From Rhodosporidiobolus odoratus (taxonomy: Eukaryota; Basidiomycota; Microbotryomycetes; Sporidiobolales; Sporidiobolaceae), in the NCBI GenBank assembly GCA_034387635.1, contig JAOANU010000011.1:280501-344500 (forward strand): a stretch of DNA of 64,000 bases, given 5' to 3'. The notes under the pieces were generated by a model, which was not told the DNA's origin, made no database searches, and worked only from the letters and a program-made list of their open reading frames with translations. Below are positions 1-11,460 of the stretch, one piece after another (position 1 is the first letter of the stretch; every line of letters begins with the position of its first letter). The position numbers were made by a program, and so were the translations under genes.

Positions 1-987
1 CAGCCCGGACAAGGAGCAAGCCCTTCAATCTCTCTGCGCTCTCGGCTACTTCATCCTCGCCACCGTGCACCGTGATGTTCGGATTGCCCTCAGTATCGCC
101 GAGGACAGCAACGCCGCCCGTTCCGCCCTCGAAGGTCGCCGCCATCAGCTTCAAGCCATTCTAGAATCAACCCGCTTTGACGTTAGTGTCAAGCTCGCCT
201 CGAAGAGTCTGACCCGCGACGAGGCGATGAAGTTTGCGCAGGTGGAGAGAGACCGGTCCATGGCCGCCTTCGTCGCGGAGTTCGACGCCTTCTGCCGGGA
301 AAACCCAGCTGTAGAAGGTTCGGTCAACGAGCAGCTCCTGCCCCACCTTACGGCAATCGACCAGCAGTGGGACAACCTCATCGTCCAGCTTCGTGCGGAA
401 ACCTACTACTCAACAGTCTCGGACGACGAGGTACGGTGATTTGCTTTTCTGTTTCTCGCCGCTCGAGCCGGTCCCGTTTTCCTTCAGAACCGTTATTGCT
501 GAAAGACAAACTGACAGAACTTCCTTCTTCGTTTCACAGCGTCGCATGGTCATCAGAAGCATGGGTTTTGCCACAACAGGCCACGTCAGTTCTTCTCCCC
601 TTTCCGCCTGACATTTTCTCGCGTTGACCTTTGCTGGCACCGTGTCCCCCCTTCCCTCCCTGCTTCGCCAAATACTCTCGCCTCGAACTTCTCTGACCAA
701 TCCGTTCACGCGACAATCCAGTTCTACCAATGTCCCAACGGCCATACCTTCGTTATCGGAGACGTGAGACACTAGATCTTGCTCGATCAGCTGTCCGCCA
801 TCTTTGCTGATGTATTTTCGTTCAGTGCGGCGGCGCCATGCAGACGGCTTCCTGTCCTGAGTGCGGAGCCTTCATCGGTGGGAGCGGTCACCGCCTTGAC
901 AGCAGCAACCGCAATGACCTCGCTATGGACGCACTTGCGATGGAAGAGGGCGCAAGGCGTGAGTATCTTTGGGCCGTACAGGGCTGA
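1..987 (+). CDS. RZ-type zinc-finger protein, 3' end (NFX1/ZNFX1- or RNF213-like), partial
   Basis: The C-terminal part of a larger protein enters from the left edge. The first exon runs in frame to 430, where a GTACGG donor follows; further exons begin near 540, 692 and 829. After splicing, the last exons encode a Cys/His cluster, FYQCPNGHTFVIGD then CGGAMQ..CPECGAFIGG. This is the RZ-type zinc finger seen at the C-terminus of ZNFX1-like helicases and in RNF213. The preceding ~140 residues are helical and have no motif I can name. The simplest reading ends at the TGA at 985-987. A GTGAGT donor at 959 with a CAG acceptor near 1062 would give a different, longer tail. The catalytic part, if any, lies outside the window, so helicase versus E3-type parent cannot be decided here. 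In animals these proteins act in RNA surveillance or antiviral ubiquitylation; the role here is unknown. Confidence 0.75.
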
Positions 988-1346
988 AGAGCGGTGCGTT
1001 CCATTCCGAACCTGGCTCTCGCCTCCTTCCTTTTGTGCTCGAGCTGACTTTGCGGTCCACCAGGGGGAAAAAGCTTGAAAGGAACGATGAGACGTGCTTG
1101 TTTGTGTAAAGGGCGGGTGTGTACTTCCCGATCTCTCAAATGCCTACTTTACTGTAACGATAAGCTTTCCGTACATTTAGCTTAGTCGGCTCGAGTGAAG
1201 CAGCGCAAGACTCGTTCGGCTGTATTTCTCGATTGCAAGGCTAGGGAGAGAAACAGAATTGGCAAAGCAGAAGCTTCTCTGCTCTATTCTTTTCGGATCT
1301 GCTGCCTGTGAGAAGATCCTCGTAGCGATTCATTCGTTCGAGCCAA
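988..1346. other. Intergenic, convergent 3' ends
   Basis: This spacer lies between the RZ-finger gene (+) and the THO3 gene (-), so it should hold both 3' UTRs. I see no coding potential or repeat in it. Confidence 0.5.
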
Positions 1347-3142
1347 CTACACGCCCGCGCCCCAAATACACGCCTCGTTTCCCCCGTACGCGAGAACGTT
1401 CTTCGTAGGATGCCACGCCAGCGAGTCACAGCCTAGGATGCTGGGCAGGGAGTGGACTTTGGTGAGAGAGGGGACTTCGGACTGTATGGCAGAAGCGGTG
1501 GAGGGCAGGGCAAAAGAGGGGGATAGACCTGGTCAGTCATTGTAGTCTGGAAAAGAGGGAAGAGGGGGAACATACAATGACAATCCCGGTGTTATCCGCC
1601 GCGCTCGAAGCGACATAGTTCCCATCCGAGGAGAATTTACATATCCGGACGGGGTCGCTGCGATTCAGGAACGAACACAAGTCGGACGTGAACCTCCGAG
1701 CTGAGAAGGCAGACTGCTGCCCAGCGGATGACGGCTGGGAGATAGGCATGTAAGAACGGAAGACTCACTCGTGGGCGTCGCTTGAGGAGACGCAGGTCCA
1801 TTCTTCTGTTTCCCACAGTGTCAGGGTGGTGTCGTTCCCTCCGGCTGCGAAGTATCTGTGCGAGGAAGAGGAACACCATCAGTCTTGAGACGCCTCCGCA
1901 AAGGCTGATACAGAAGTGAACTGCGGAAAATAACGACACACCGTCCCCTCGGATCCAAATCTGCCACGGCCGTTGAGTTACCCGAGATGTGCACGGTATG
2001 CACCGGGGTGTTTGATGGGAAGGCGTTGATATGAGCGCGACCTTCGACGGTAGTGATGAGCAGGGAACCGTTGTGTGAGAAGACGGCTTCGTTGGTCTGA
2101 CAAGCGAAAAAGAAAGACAAATGACCTGAAGTCAGCACGGCAATACTCCTGCAGATGCAGTTGAGGTTCGTAGCGTCCTGCTTGCAGGCGAAAGCGAGAG
2201 CAGCGTGCAAAGTGGACAAGTCCGCACCTCTTTAGTCATATCAATCCGGTTCGTCACCGTCTGCGACTCGACATCCACCCAAATGACCTTGTCCGACCGG
2301 TTGCCAAGAATGATCGTCTTGCCATCCGGTGACCAAGTCATAGTGATGTTGTCACCGTACGTTTCGACAGTAGAAGTCGGCTTTGAGCCCTCTGCAGTGT
2401 GAATCAACGTCAGAACGAACTCCAAGAAGGGAGGGACAGGGCTACAAACGTCGGATATCCCTGTTGGACCACAGGGTAAGCAGGATTCGGAAGAGACATA
2501 GAGGGAAATGCGTACCAGAAATGCAGCGCCTTGTCTTGCGCTGCAAGGTCGGCAGGAAAGAACGTAGAGAAGATAGAAACGGAACGCAATCAGCGAGTCT
2601 TGAGCTCATTCTAACCCTGAACGCTTGTAGGCCACGGAGATAGATGGTATACAAGCGAAGCGCCAGTGACCTCAAGACAAAAGAAAGAACGTACCACTTG
2701 CACTACAACTCGCCAACCTCTCTGGATGTGCCGGACTCCACCTCACACAACTCACTTCACCTGTATGTCCACGACATTCTGTGCTCGTACGAGGGTCTGT
2801 TGACCACGACACGGAACACGATCAGCCCGACTCTGTGCGATCCAGACAAAGAGCCGGTGGGAAACAAGGCGGGCATGAACGAACCTTTTTCAGGTAGGTA
2901 GATTCGGAGAGAACGGTCCTGTCCGCCGGTTGCGAGTCGCCTGCCGTCGAGATTCCCTGTGCGTCAGCGGTAATGGGGACACCGCGAGTCAGCCTCGGAC
3001 TGGCAAATCTGGGGCGCGAAAGCGAAATTGCGGACGACGTACAGGCAACCGACCTCACACGCTCCCTTGTAGTACCCAGTCGTCTGCTCGTGAAGCGAGA
3101 GAAGTCTTCTCCGCCTGAGCTCAGCGTAGGGGACACGGCCAT
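1347..3142 (-). CDS. THO3: THO complex subunit 3 / TEX1, WD40 repeat protein
   Basis: A multi-exon gene encoding a WD40 beta-propeller of the THO3/TEX1 family. The THO/TREX complex couples transcription to mRNA packaging and nuclear export. The start is the ATG at 3142; exon 1 ends in codon phase 1 at 3043 and joins to give RERVRSVAWNLDGRRLATGG, the first WD blade. Later exons give the diagnostic blade NITMTWSPDGKTIILGNRSD, then VFSHNGSLLITTVEGRAHI, then a WETEEW blade and RSDPVRICKFSSDGNYVASS. The last exon encodes DSLAWHPTKNVLAYGGNEAC and stops at 1347. This closely follows the order in animal THOC3 (ENINICWSPDG..., TVAWHPKRPLLAFACDD). At least six introns of 60-150 nt interrupt it. Blade order and C-terminus make the assignment firm; exact borders of the middle exons are my inference. 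Confidence 0.88.
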
Positions 3143-3633
3143 TGTGAAGTTTGGCTGATGAGGTTGAAGGGTCGTGATCGAGGCAAACAAGGATTGGCGG
3201 GAGGCGAGATTACGTGAGCACACTATTCAACTTGTTTTGAGCTGCTAAGCCTCACTCGTAGAGCTGGAAGAGCGAGTCGACGTGTGCTGAACGTGGACGA
3301 GATGAAAGAGGACGACCGCAAGAAGGCGATCAAGATCCCGCTCGTACCGGTGGACAGACCGGCGTGAGACTAGTCAAGCCCAACTGACACAGAGCCCGCG
3401 CAGTCAAATCAGACTACTGACCACTAGTGTTCCCTACTTCTCGATGTTCCGTCTCGAGAGTGGAAAACCCAATTGAGTCTACATGCAAGCAGCCCGCTCC
3501 CTACAGTGAGCGAAGGCTCGACACAATTGTCTGTAAGAATGCACTACCATCACCACCCGACACCGACTAACCGAAAAGAACGAGTGAAGAGGAGGTGCAG
3601 TAAGAAGGAAACCGAAACTCGCAGAGACCGCAC
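3143..3633. other. THO3 upstream region and AUR1 3' UTR
   Basis: About 490 bases between the THO3 start and the AUR1-like stop, both on the minus strand. It should hold the THO3 promoter and 5' UTR. An upstream out-of-frame ATG lies at about 3223 on the minus strand, so a short 5'-UTR intron or upstream ORF is possible. I recognise no motif. Confidence 0.4.
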
Positions 3634-5668
3634 TCAAACCAAGCCCGCAACCTGCCTCCTTCCAGGTGAAGACGTCCCACTCCCCCGCTCATCCTCGTCG
3701 TCGTCCTCACTGTCCCCCTGCAACTCAAACACAACCCTACTCCCATCCTTATCACCCCCACCATTGACGACATCCTCACTCGCCCCCCTTTCCTGCGGTA
3801 CCGCCGCGTAACCACCATTCCTCGCCGGAACTCCCCCAGCTCCCGATCCCGAAAGAGTCGCCATCCCAACGCCCCCTTCTCCCAATCCCGCCTCTTGATC
3901 CCCATCAAGCGTAAAAGTCCCTCTCAACCTCCCCCTCTGTCTCTCCCCATACTCAGTCCAGTTCTCTCCGTCCCTCAGACTGTAGAAGAGTCGTTCGTAA
4001 CCGTTGGTGAGTCCGTTGGAATAGTGCAAGTAATCGAGTTTTCGAAGTCGGATGCGTTCGAAGACGAGGAAGGAGATGGCTGAGTAGAGGGAACCGATTA
4101 GGAGATCGATGGCAAAGTGGTGATGGAAGTATTGACTGTCTCGTCGAAAAGGCATTGAGCCCAAGTATATGGCAGGACGAGGTCAAGAATAGGGGTTTTT
4201 GGTCAGTACAGGCTTCGCGTCCGTGAAGGGAAGGGAAGATCCGCTCACGTGCTCCAAAACATGATTGAGCCATATACCGCCGAGAACACCAACCCTCGAT
4301 ACCCTTTGCAGTATCGAATCACGTACAAGCAGCAGCACACGGCAGTTGCTGCGTGGAGGGAAGGGATGGCGCCAAAGACGACAGGACCGGCGCCGAAGGC
4401 TTTGGCGTAGATGTGGGCTGTGCGCCAGGGAGAGAAGATTTACAGGGGAAGATGCAAGGTCAGAGAAGGAAGGAAGAATCGGTGGGAAGACGTGACAACG
4501 TACTACCTAGGATGGCGTCCACTCGAATCAGGCCAGCAGGGTTGCCGGGGTAGGTATAATCCGGCTGAGCTGCGTCTACACCATAAACATCGTAGCTGTT
4601 CAGACACAACTGAAAGTAAGCTTTCCACACCGAACTGGTCGCATTTTATCCCTGTCCTCAAAAAGAAGAGAACAGGCAGAAAAAAGGCCAGATGGGGCGG
4701 AGAGCGGACTTACAACCAAGGCGAAGCATTGGGGAATACCAGATGCGTGGCCAACCCTGCCAAGTTTTGCGCGCCCAAGGTCCAGCCAAAGGTCGAAGCT
4801 GCGCCTTGTGTCCCAAAGCCCCAGATCCACCAGCCGGCGACGATAGGTGAGGCAAAGTGCAGGGCGCCGTAGGTCGAGAAGGCTAGGAGGTCGAGGAAGT
4901 TGGTCTGGATGGGGGAAAAGAAGTGAGTAGGCAGGGGAAGACTACCGGGATCGTGGCGGTAGAGAGGCGCAACAGAAGGCAAAAGAAAATCTACGCACAA
5001 CCTCCGCTTCTCCCAGCACAGCCGTGATCCGCAGTACCGTTGGGTACAGCAATATACCCGCTGCATATACCCGTCCTCGTCCTCGCTCGGCGGCATCCTT
5101 ATCTCCGTTGCCCCAAAAGTAGACGAGTCGAGCCAATGGCACGAGAGATAGCGTGACGAGGAGAATGCCCCATGGCGAGAGTAGGAGTCGGTTCGCTACA
5201 GGGAGGAGGTCGATATGGATCTGTAAGAGACCTGTGTCAGTAAACGCCTTGAAGAGCAACCGGAAGAATCCTCCACTTGAAAAGGGAGAAAAGAAAAGGA
5301 CGGAGGCAGGCGAGGCTCACTGGTGGTCGGATCTCTGTCGGTATGTGCTTCGCTTGCTTGAACAAGTACGTCCATAAGAAGGGCGGGAAAGCGCCCACTG
5401 TCGAAGAGACGATACGAATACGCAAAGTCGCGTGAGCAACGCGAAGGCAAAAGTCGGACAAGACGGGTATCAGCTATGCCGGCTCATACCTACCCGGAAT
5501 GGGGTAGACGGATCAGAGACGAATTGACGCACCAATGACCGTCCATATCCGCCATGGCACGCTGGCTCCGTTGAGCAATACCCATCGACAGTGTAACAAC
5601 AATGTCCCCAATAGGCTCAGCACCACTCCGAGCCGTAGTCTTCGTAGGCCTGCGACCAAGCTAGACAT
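3634..5668 (-). CDS. AUR1: Inositolphosphorylceramide synthase catalytic subunit (Aur1-like)
   Basis: A multi-pass membrane protein of the Aur1/PAP2-like family. It transfers phosphoinositol from phosphatidylinositol to ceramide in the Golgi, making inositolphosphorylceramide. It is the target of aureobasidin A. The start ATG at 5668 gives MSSLVAGLRRLRLGVVLSLL; at least six exons follow. Conserved pieces appear in the right order: KHIPTEIRPP..IHIDLLP (Aur1 'FIPEEWRP..VLPTIEN'), a FPNASPW segment, GLIRVDAILGTHIYAKAFG, the catalytic motif GAIPSLHAATA, and the second catalytic block YFHHHFAIDLLIG with the His and Asp of the phosphatase-like fold. After the last membrane segment comes a ~130-residue hydrophilic tail rich in Gly, Asp and Glu, with a DDDEDERGSG stretch, typical of cytosolic tails in fungal Aur1. 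The ion-pair catalytic residues look intact. Confidence 0.88.
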
Positions 5669-6112
5669 TTTTTGAACCGCTGGCGTGGCTTGCTAGGCTG
5701 TATACTAGGTGGACAGCGGGTTCGCGGGACCACGGAGGAGGGTGCGTTGTGTCGCGGATCTGCGCCTGGGCAGGACGCGAGGCGACAGGCGGTAAAGCGG
5801 GGAGGTGCGGACGGTATACAAGAGGCGGCACAGGAAGCGGTAGCGGGAGAGAGACAACGAGCTAGAGCAGACAGGAGCGACAATCAAACAATTCAACAAG
5901 GAGGGCAACAAAGTGGGGAGCGGAGCTGTTTCCATACACTCAGTCTGGACGAGGAGGATACGCCCTGGCTGTGATATTACGCTTGCTAAGGCTCGACCCC
6001 TATACGGCAAATCGCAAGGGGAAGAAGGCGCCGATGTCAGAGAGCGGCTCGCCCGCTTTCACTTCTTGTTTCCTTCCACTCTCCCTCGCAAACTGATCGT
6101 ACAGGTTGAAAC
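5669..6112. promoter_or_regulatory. Divergent intergenic region (shared promoter of AUR1-like and lactonohydrolase genes)
   Basis: About 440 bases separate two divergent start codons (5668 minus, 6113 plus). By position it must hold both promoters and 5' UTRs. I see no clear TATA element. The segment just before 6113 is pyrimidine-rich, as is common near fungal transcription starts. Confidence 0.45.
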
Positions 6113-8040
6113 ATGGCTCAAAAGGAAGCGCTACCAGCGGGCTGTCAGGTGAGCTACCTCCGGTCCTCCCTCATCGCCTACGTCGCTCCCCTTTCATGCA
6201 TGAATCTCCGCACTCTCTATAGTACTGGTCCTCACGCCTACCACACCCCTTTGATATCTATCTCTACAGTGGTACCCGCAGAAGCGATACGCTGTCCTGC
6301 CCACGCCTCTCTACCGCAGCCCCCTCGACCCCTCCTTCTACACCTCATCCTCCTCCCTTAACCAAAGTGGGGGAACCCTGGTCGCCCCCCTCGACCCTAC
6401 CAAACCTTTCGTCGTCTACCACAAAGACTTTCTCAAGCTCCTCGGACCGGCGCCATCCTTGGACTTGATCGCGTCGAGTGAAGTCAAGGAGGGAGGCGAT
6501 GGGTATTCGCTTTTTCATGAGGCGGGCATTTGGGTTGACGAGACGGAAGAGGTCTTCTTCACCTCGAACTGCAACCCTCAGGTATGTGCTATCTCCATGG
6601 CTATCTTCTCAAGGCTGACTTCCAACAGCCGACCAATCTTGCTTCCTTGCAGTTCAACAACCTGATCGGCCGGATCCGCCTGGACGCCCTTTCCTCGCCG
6701 CAGGCCCGTACACTAACCTCCTCCTGGGACATCCTCACCCCGATTCCCTCCACCAACGCCCAAGCTTCCGTCATCGCCACCAACGGCGGTACCCTCTACC
6801 GAGTTTCCGAAAAGGACAAACTCCTCCTCTGCTGTCAAGGAACCCACGAGATCCCCTCGAACCTCTCTGTCGTAGACCCTCAGACAGGAGAGAGCTATTG
6901 CATCTTGAACAACTATGGTGGAAGGCCGTTCAACGCGATCAATGATGTGGTCGTTCTGCCGCCTCCGGGGAGGGTGGGGGAAGATCACCCGAGAACGGAT
7001 AGGACGGATCTGCATGACCACCAGCTTACTACGATCTGGTTTACGGATCCTACTTACGCGTCGGCTCAGGGGTACAAAGGTCCACCGCAGTTGCCGTGTC
7101 AGGTCAGCTTCAACCTTCTTCCTCCCTATTCAAAACAAGGACATTAATGAAGGCCTAAGTTGGAATTTATCAGGTATACTGTTTCACCCCTGCTACCGGT
7201 GATGTCCGCGTCGTAGCCGACGGATTTTCCATGCCAAACGGCCGTACGTTTATCCCTTATTCCCTTTCCCTGGCCTGCGCTTCCTCCGACTGACATTCCC
7301 CCTACACCCCTTACACACAGTCTGTTTTTCACCCTGTACCACCCTCTGTTACATAACCGACACTGGTATGCTTCCCGGGGACGGCTCCATTGAACCCCAA
7401 AGACCCGGTACCATCTATGTGTACGATGTTGTTCGACCCAAGCAAGGGGAGAAGGACGCGTTCGGGCAGGAGGCGGATTTGACGGCTGTTCAACCTAGGT
7501 TGGAGAATAGGAGGGTATTTGCGTTTTGTGATTCGGGGATACCGTAGGTTTGGTCTTTTTTTCTTCCTCTTCTTCTTCTTCGTGCCACTGTCGACCGCGA
7601 TTTGGACGGTACGTGTCCATGCGGACCGATTCGGCCCTCAGATACAGACAAAAGCTGATACGGGGGCATGCTCGGTCTCACAGCGATGGTATCAAAACCG
7701 ACAAGCAAGGAAACGTTTACAGCGGTACCGGCGAAGGAGTTTCCGTACGTTGTCCTCCTCCCGCCTCTTCCTCCCTCTGCTACAGGTCCCTCACCTCTAT
7801 CTCTCTCCTTCTCTCCACCAAACATAGGTCTGGAACTCCACCGGCACCCTCCTCGGGAAAATCATTCTTTTCCCCTTGTCCGGCCTCCCCAACTCCCTTC
7901 CAACCACGGATCCAGAGTCCAAAGTCCGGTACTGCGCCAATTTCAACTTTTGTCCGAAAGGGAACATGTGTGTGTTGGCCGAGGATAGGGTTTATAAGGT
8001 TCAGTTGGCGGCCGGGGTGGAGGGCGCGTTGTTGCCTTGA
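6113..8040 (+). CDS. SMP-30/gluconolactonase/LRE-like family protein (lactonohydrolase)
   Basis: Seven or so exons encode a six-bladed beta-propeller of the SMP-30/gluconolactonase family, which hydrolyses sugar or aldonate lactones using a divalent metal. Exon 1 is MAQKEALPAGCQ; splicing to the acceptor at about 6294 continues as WYPQKRYAVLP. Later exons give SLFHEAGIWVDETEEVFFTS (the metal-binding Glu region of the family), NNYGGRPFNAINDVVV (the N..ND metal/substrate motif), TTIWFTDPTYA, FSMPNG.., DGIKTDKQGNVYSGTGEGV (the family's 'DG...D..GN.Y' motif) and NFCPKGNMCVLAEDRVYKV near the end. The stop is at 8038-8040. No signal peptide is evident, so the protein may be intracellular. Fungal D-pantoyl lactonohydrolase-type enzymes are close in layout, but the substrate cannot be told from sequence. 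Confidence 0.85.
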
Positions 8041-8330
8041 TCCAGTCGGAGGTAGAGGGACGGGGACGGTGTAGAGGGCTGAGCAAATGGTGATACAGGT
8101 ATAGACGTGATAGACTCGCAACATATCCAGCTGGGCAGTCTGGCGGCAAGAGAGCGTGAACCGGGGAGAGCTGATGAAAGTGATCAAGAAAGAAAAGCCA
8201 GCAGGCCGTATGCCTATTCTTTTTCTCCCAGTGGCCGCGAAGCCGTTCGCACTCGCCCTCTCCAGTCACGTTCACATGATCACTCGAGAGAAGATGTAGG
8301 TACTCCTTCCATTCTCTATTACCCATCGCC

Positions 8331-9057
8331 TCACGCCGCCGCCGTAGTCTCTCCAGCACTAACCTCTTCTACTCCCGCCGCCGCCGGCTCCTGTTGTTCC
8401 GCAGCCGCATCTGCCACTGCCACCGAATCCTCAACAGGCTCCTTCCCCTCAGCAGCAAACGCTCGAAGCGTGGCTTCTTGACCAAAGGTGGCCCAGAATT
8501 TCGAGACGAGTTTGTCGGATTTTTGAGGGGATCGAAGGGGGAAGAAGGTGGTTTGGGGGAGTGACGGGTCGTCTGCGGCGCGTTTGAAGTACACGAAGAT
8601 GAATGAGCGAAGCGAAGAGGAGAGGTGGAATTCAAAGGAGAAGGAGGAAAAAAAGAAAAGCAACGCACTGAAAGTGACCGTTACCCCCGCAGGTAGGTTC
8701 CAAGCTTCTCCGCCTTCCGCTGCATCTCCAGACTCTGATTCCTTGACTACTACTTTCGGCGCCGGCATACTGACCACTTCCACAGTAGGATTCGCGAACC
8801 TCAACCCCGGCAGAACCTGTTTAGCCCAATGCCTGCCCATCCAAATCCCAAGTCGCAAGTCCCGGATCAGCGGTCGTACGAGAAGAATAGTAGGGTCTAG
8901 AGACTAACCGCGCAGCCGCATTCCCCTTCACACCCTCATACCGAACTTCCAACTTGTCTACAATCGCAGGCAATGGTCGCGAAGAAGGACCGGCGCGGAG
9001 TTGATGCAGTGCAGAAGCCAGACGAGCGGTTTTGGAGGAAGAGCGGAGGGCGGTCAT
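8331..9057 (-). CDS. Mitochondrial ribosomal protein, L51/S25/CI-B8 domain (mS25/mL61-like)
   Basis: Three exons: MTALRSSSKTARLASALHQ... from the ATG at 9057; then ..ARHWAKQVLPGLRFANPTVE joined across a GTTAGT donor in codon phase 2; then ..VTFNDPSLPQTTFFPL after an intron starting GTGCGT. The core reads 'R(H/F)W...LP.L.(F/Y).NP.V', the thioredoxin-like L51/S25/CI-B8 domain shared by mitochondrial ribosomal proteins mS25, mL43 and mL61 and complex I subunit B8. The N-terminus is basic and Ser-rich, fitting a mitochondrial presequence. A low-complexity, Ala/Glu-rich tail ends at 8331. I cannot say with certainty which of the ribosomal relatives it is; mS25 or yeast Mrp49 (mL61) fit best. Confidence 0.7.
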
Positions 9058-9501
9058 GCTTTCTTTTGGTTGAGGTCGAGGGGGAATAGAGAAGGGAGCA
9101 ACTTGGGGAATGGATATTGCACAAGTTGGTGCTTGGCTCTTCCGGCTGTTGAGTGTGCCCGGACAGCGTCTGAAATGGCTCGAGGGCCGCTGCAAGCCCT
9201 CCGATTGCAGACTTAGCAATAAGCCACGGGGGGATTTATTCCGGTCTCCCTTTTCACGGCCGAGCACCCTCACTTCTGTCGCAACAGTCCAGCGACGTGA
9301 TAAAGGCAGTCCACACATCCTGAGAGCCAGCGAGGCGCAACGCCTTCCCCCAAAAGGAAAAGACAGCAGATAAAAGTGAGGAGAGAGAAAGGACAAAAAT
9401 GGGTGAGAATTTCCTATTCACCACCACACTCAAGACCCAACAATTGCTTCTACACCAAAGAGGGGGAGGAAGAGGAGACTGCCACGACCCAGGTGAAAGG
9501 C
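9058..9501. other. Spacer between eL27 and mitochondrial ribosomal protein genes
   Basis: About 440 bases between two minus-strand genes: the eL27 3' UTR and the promoter of the mitochondrial ribosomal protein gene. I see no coding potential on either strand. Confidence 0.4.
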
Positions 9502-10899
9502 TTAGAAGCGGAGCTATTTGTGTCAAAGGCAGCGTGAAGTGACAAGGAAAGCAGGGGTGGGGTGTAGGGAGGAAAGTTCAAGTCAGTGGGTGATCTCCTC
9601 ATAGGCACAGAGAAAAGCGACACCCGGGTAGATCAAAGGCGCTGCAACGTACGGACTGGAAGAACCACTTGTTCTTGCCCGACTGGTACCTCTCCTCGAA
9701 CAGCTTCTTGACCTGCTTCTTGGCGTCCTCCCTGCCAGAAACCTCCTTGAACGTCTCCGGGGCAACGACACCCTTGAGACCCTCGAGCTCGAGAGCGTAA
9801 CGGGTGGGGAGGAGGTGGTTGTAGTTGATGGACTATTGAGGGACGAGAACCGGGTTTGGAGGTGCGGGGCGGGAGCGAGCGGGATTTAGCGTTCAGCAGG
9901 ACAGAGGATAGGGTGTAGTGGGCATGAGTTGTTGTGTTGAATAAGAGAGTGAGGATGGTGAGCGAGCGCGCCGTTGCGAAAGAGGAGGAGCGAGCCAGTC
10001 AAACGTCGGTCCGGCGGGGTGGGGCAAAGTCGCACGGAGGTGGGAGGGAAAGATGAGGCGGGCGTGGGAGCGCAGAGAAAGGACAAGAATAGCGACCATA
10101 GTCAGTAACGTCGTTGCTCGAGAACGGGCAGCGTCCGGCCTTCACTCGCTGATTGCTCCGTCACGGCTGCCACACTCCGCTGACCCCTCAGAGCAACCTC
10201 GAACTGTACATCCGCACTGCTGGCCGGCCTCCCCGCGCCCCTCGCTCGCGTCTTCCCACTTTGGTCCTGCTCAGAACGGGCTAACTCAACGGTACTGACT
10301 CACCTTGATGAAGGGCTTGACCTATTGTACGATCGTGGTGAAGTCGTGCGTCAGTCGGGCGTCGGGTTGTAAGCGTAGGAAGCGTCAGTAGGTGGAAAGT
10401 GGGAAAGCGAGAGCCGGCGAGAGTATGGGGTCTAAGAATGGAGGGGAGACGCGGCACGACGGCGGTTCGTTCGCAGGGGGGGTTGGAACTGAAGATAGCT
10501 CGACGGACCTTGGAGCTGCGGGCACAAACGCATCAGCCTCGCTAGAAGGAACCGAGATACAGGACGAGGCAACGCACCGCTTCTCAATCCTCTTCTTGCC
10601 CATACCCTTGGTAACCTTGCGGGGGTACCTGTCGACACCGGCAACGATGGCGTGGGGGTAGGGGCGCTCCTGCTCGTGACAGACACCGAGTACCCAATCC
10701 ATCCCAAATCACCACCGCATCACAACACAACGTCGTCAGCACTTCCACGTCTCGAGTGCGCTCCCAGAGTTCCCGGATAATTGCAGTGGAAGCGGACCTT
10801 GGTGCCCTCGTCCGACTGGCGGATGACGACGACCTTGCGGCCAGCGTAGCGTCCGGAGAGGACGAGCGCAACCTTGCCGGGCTTGTAGATCTTGGGCAT
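9502..10899 (-). CDS. RPL27: 60S ribosomal protein eL27, with three microexons
   Basis: Cytosolic large-subunit protein eL27. Splicing by signal and conservation gives six exons: 10798-10899 ([20 protein letters not shown], ending EGTK), 10578-10669 ([19 protein letters not shown]...), 10509-10515 (7 nt, completing R-S-K), 10304-10321 (18 nt, VKPFIK), 9653-9832 ([20 protein letters not shown] to NKWFFQS) and 9502-9513 (12 nt, L-R-F-stop). The sum is 411 nt, coding for 136 residues, which equals the usual length of animal eL27. The C-terminus FFQSLRF matches the family's FFQKLRF. Every intron has GT..AG ends (GTCCGC, GTGCGT, GTCCGT, GTGAGT, GTACGT donors). The KOW-type N-terminus ([15 protein letters not shown]) is intact. 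The introns near the 3' end are unusually long for this window. The gene is divergent from the RGG protein gene at 11461. Confidence 0.95.
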
Positions 10900-11460
10900 C
10901 TGTAGGATAGAGTGATGGAGAGGTGTATAGGTTGGTTCAGATGGATGTATAGTCGATCAGAGCGAGGTCAAGTTGGGTGGATGGAGTTGTGAAGTTTTGA
11001 GGGGAAATGGGAGAAGAAGGAGTTGACGGCGGAGGATGAGAGTTGGATGGGAGGAGAGAGTCAGTCGAGTAGAATCGTGTGAATCCCAGTAGCGAGTGAC
11101 CAACCTTGAGCAAGCGACGAGCCGGGAGGGAGAACCGGAGCACGCAACAAGCTCGACTCTGTCGCCCAACTCGACTTGCAACTCGATTCTCTCACGCCCA
11201 AGTTCCCCTCTCAACTGACTCTACAGCCTCATCACTGCTGGTTGCAAGTTCATAACACACTTCCAGGCATGCAACAGAGTAACTCAAATCTATGCACACC
11301 GAGAGAATCCCGTCGGATGTGCTTGCGCCGCTGCATCTCGAATCTGCTCCGTTGTTTCGCCCGCTCTCTTCTGGTTCTTCTCCTTCGCTCTTCATCAGCT
11401 TGTTTCCCTTCCGAACTACATAGCCTACCCCCAACTCGCGAGATCTACCGTGATCCGTGA
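10900..11460. promoter_or_regulatory. Divergent promoter region of eL27 and the RGG-rich protein
   Basis: About 560 bases between divergent starts at 10899 (minus) and 11461 (plus). It should drive a highly expressed ribosomal protein gene on one side. No rRNA-type, tRNA-type or obvious TATA motif was recognised. Confidence 0.45.
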
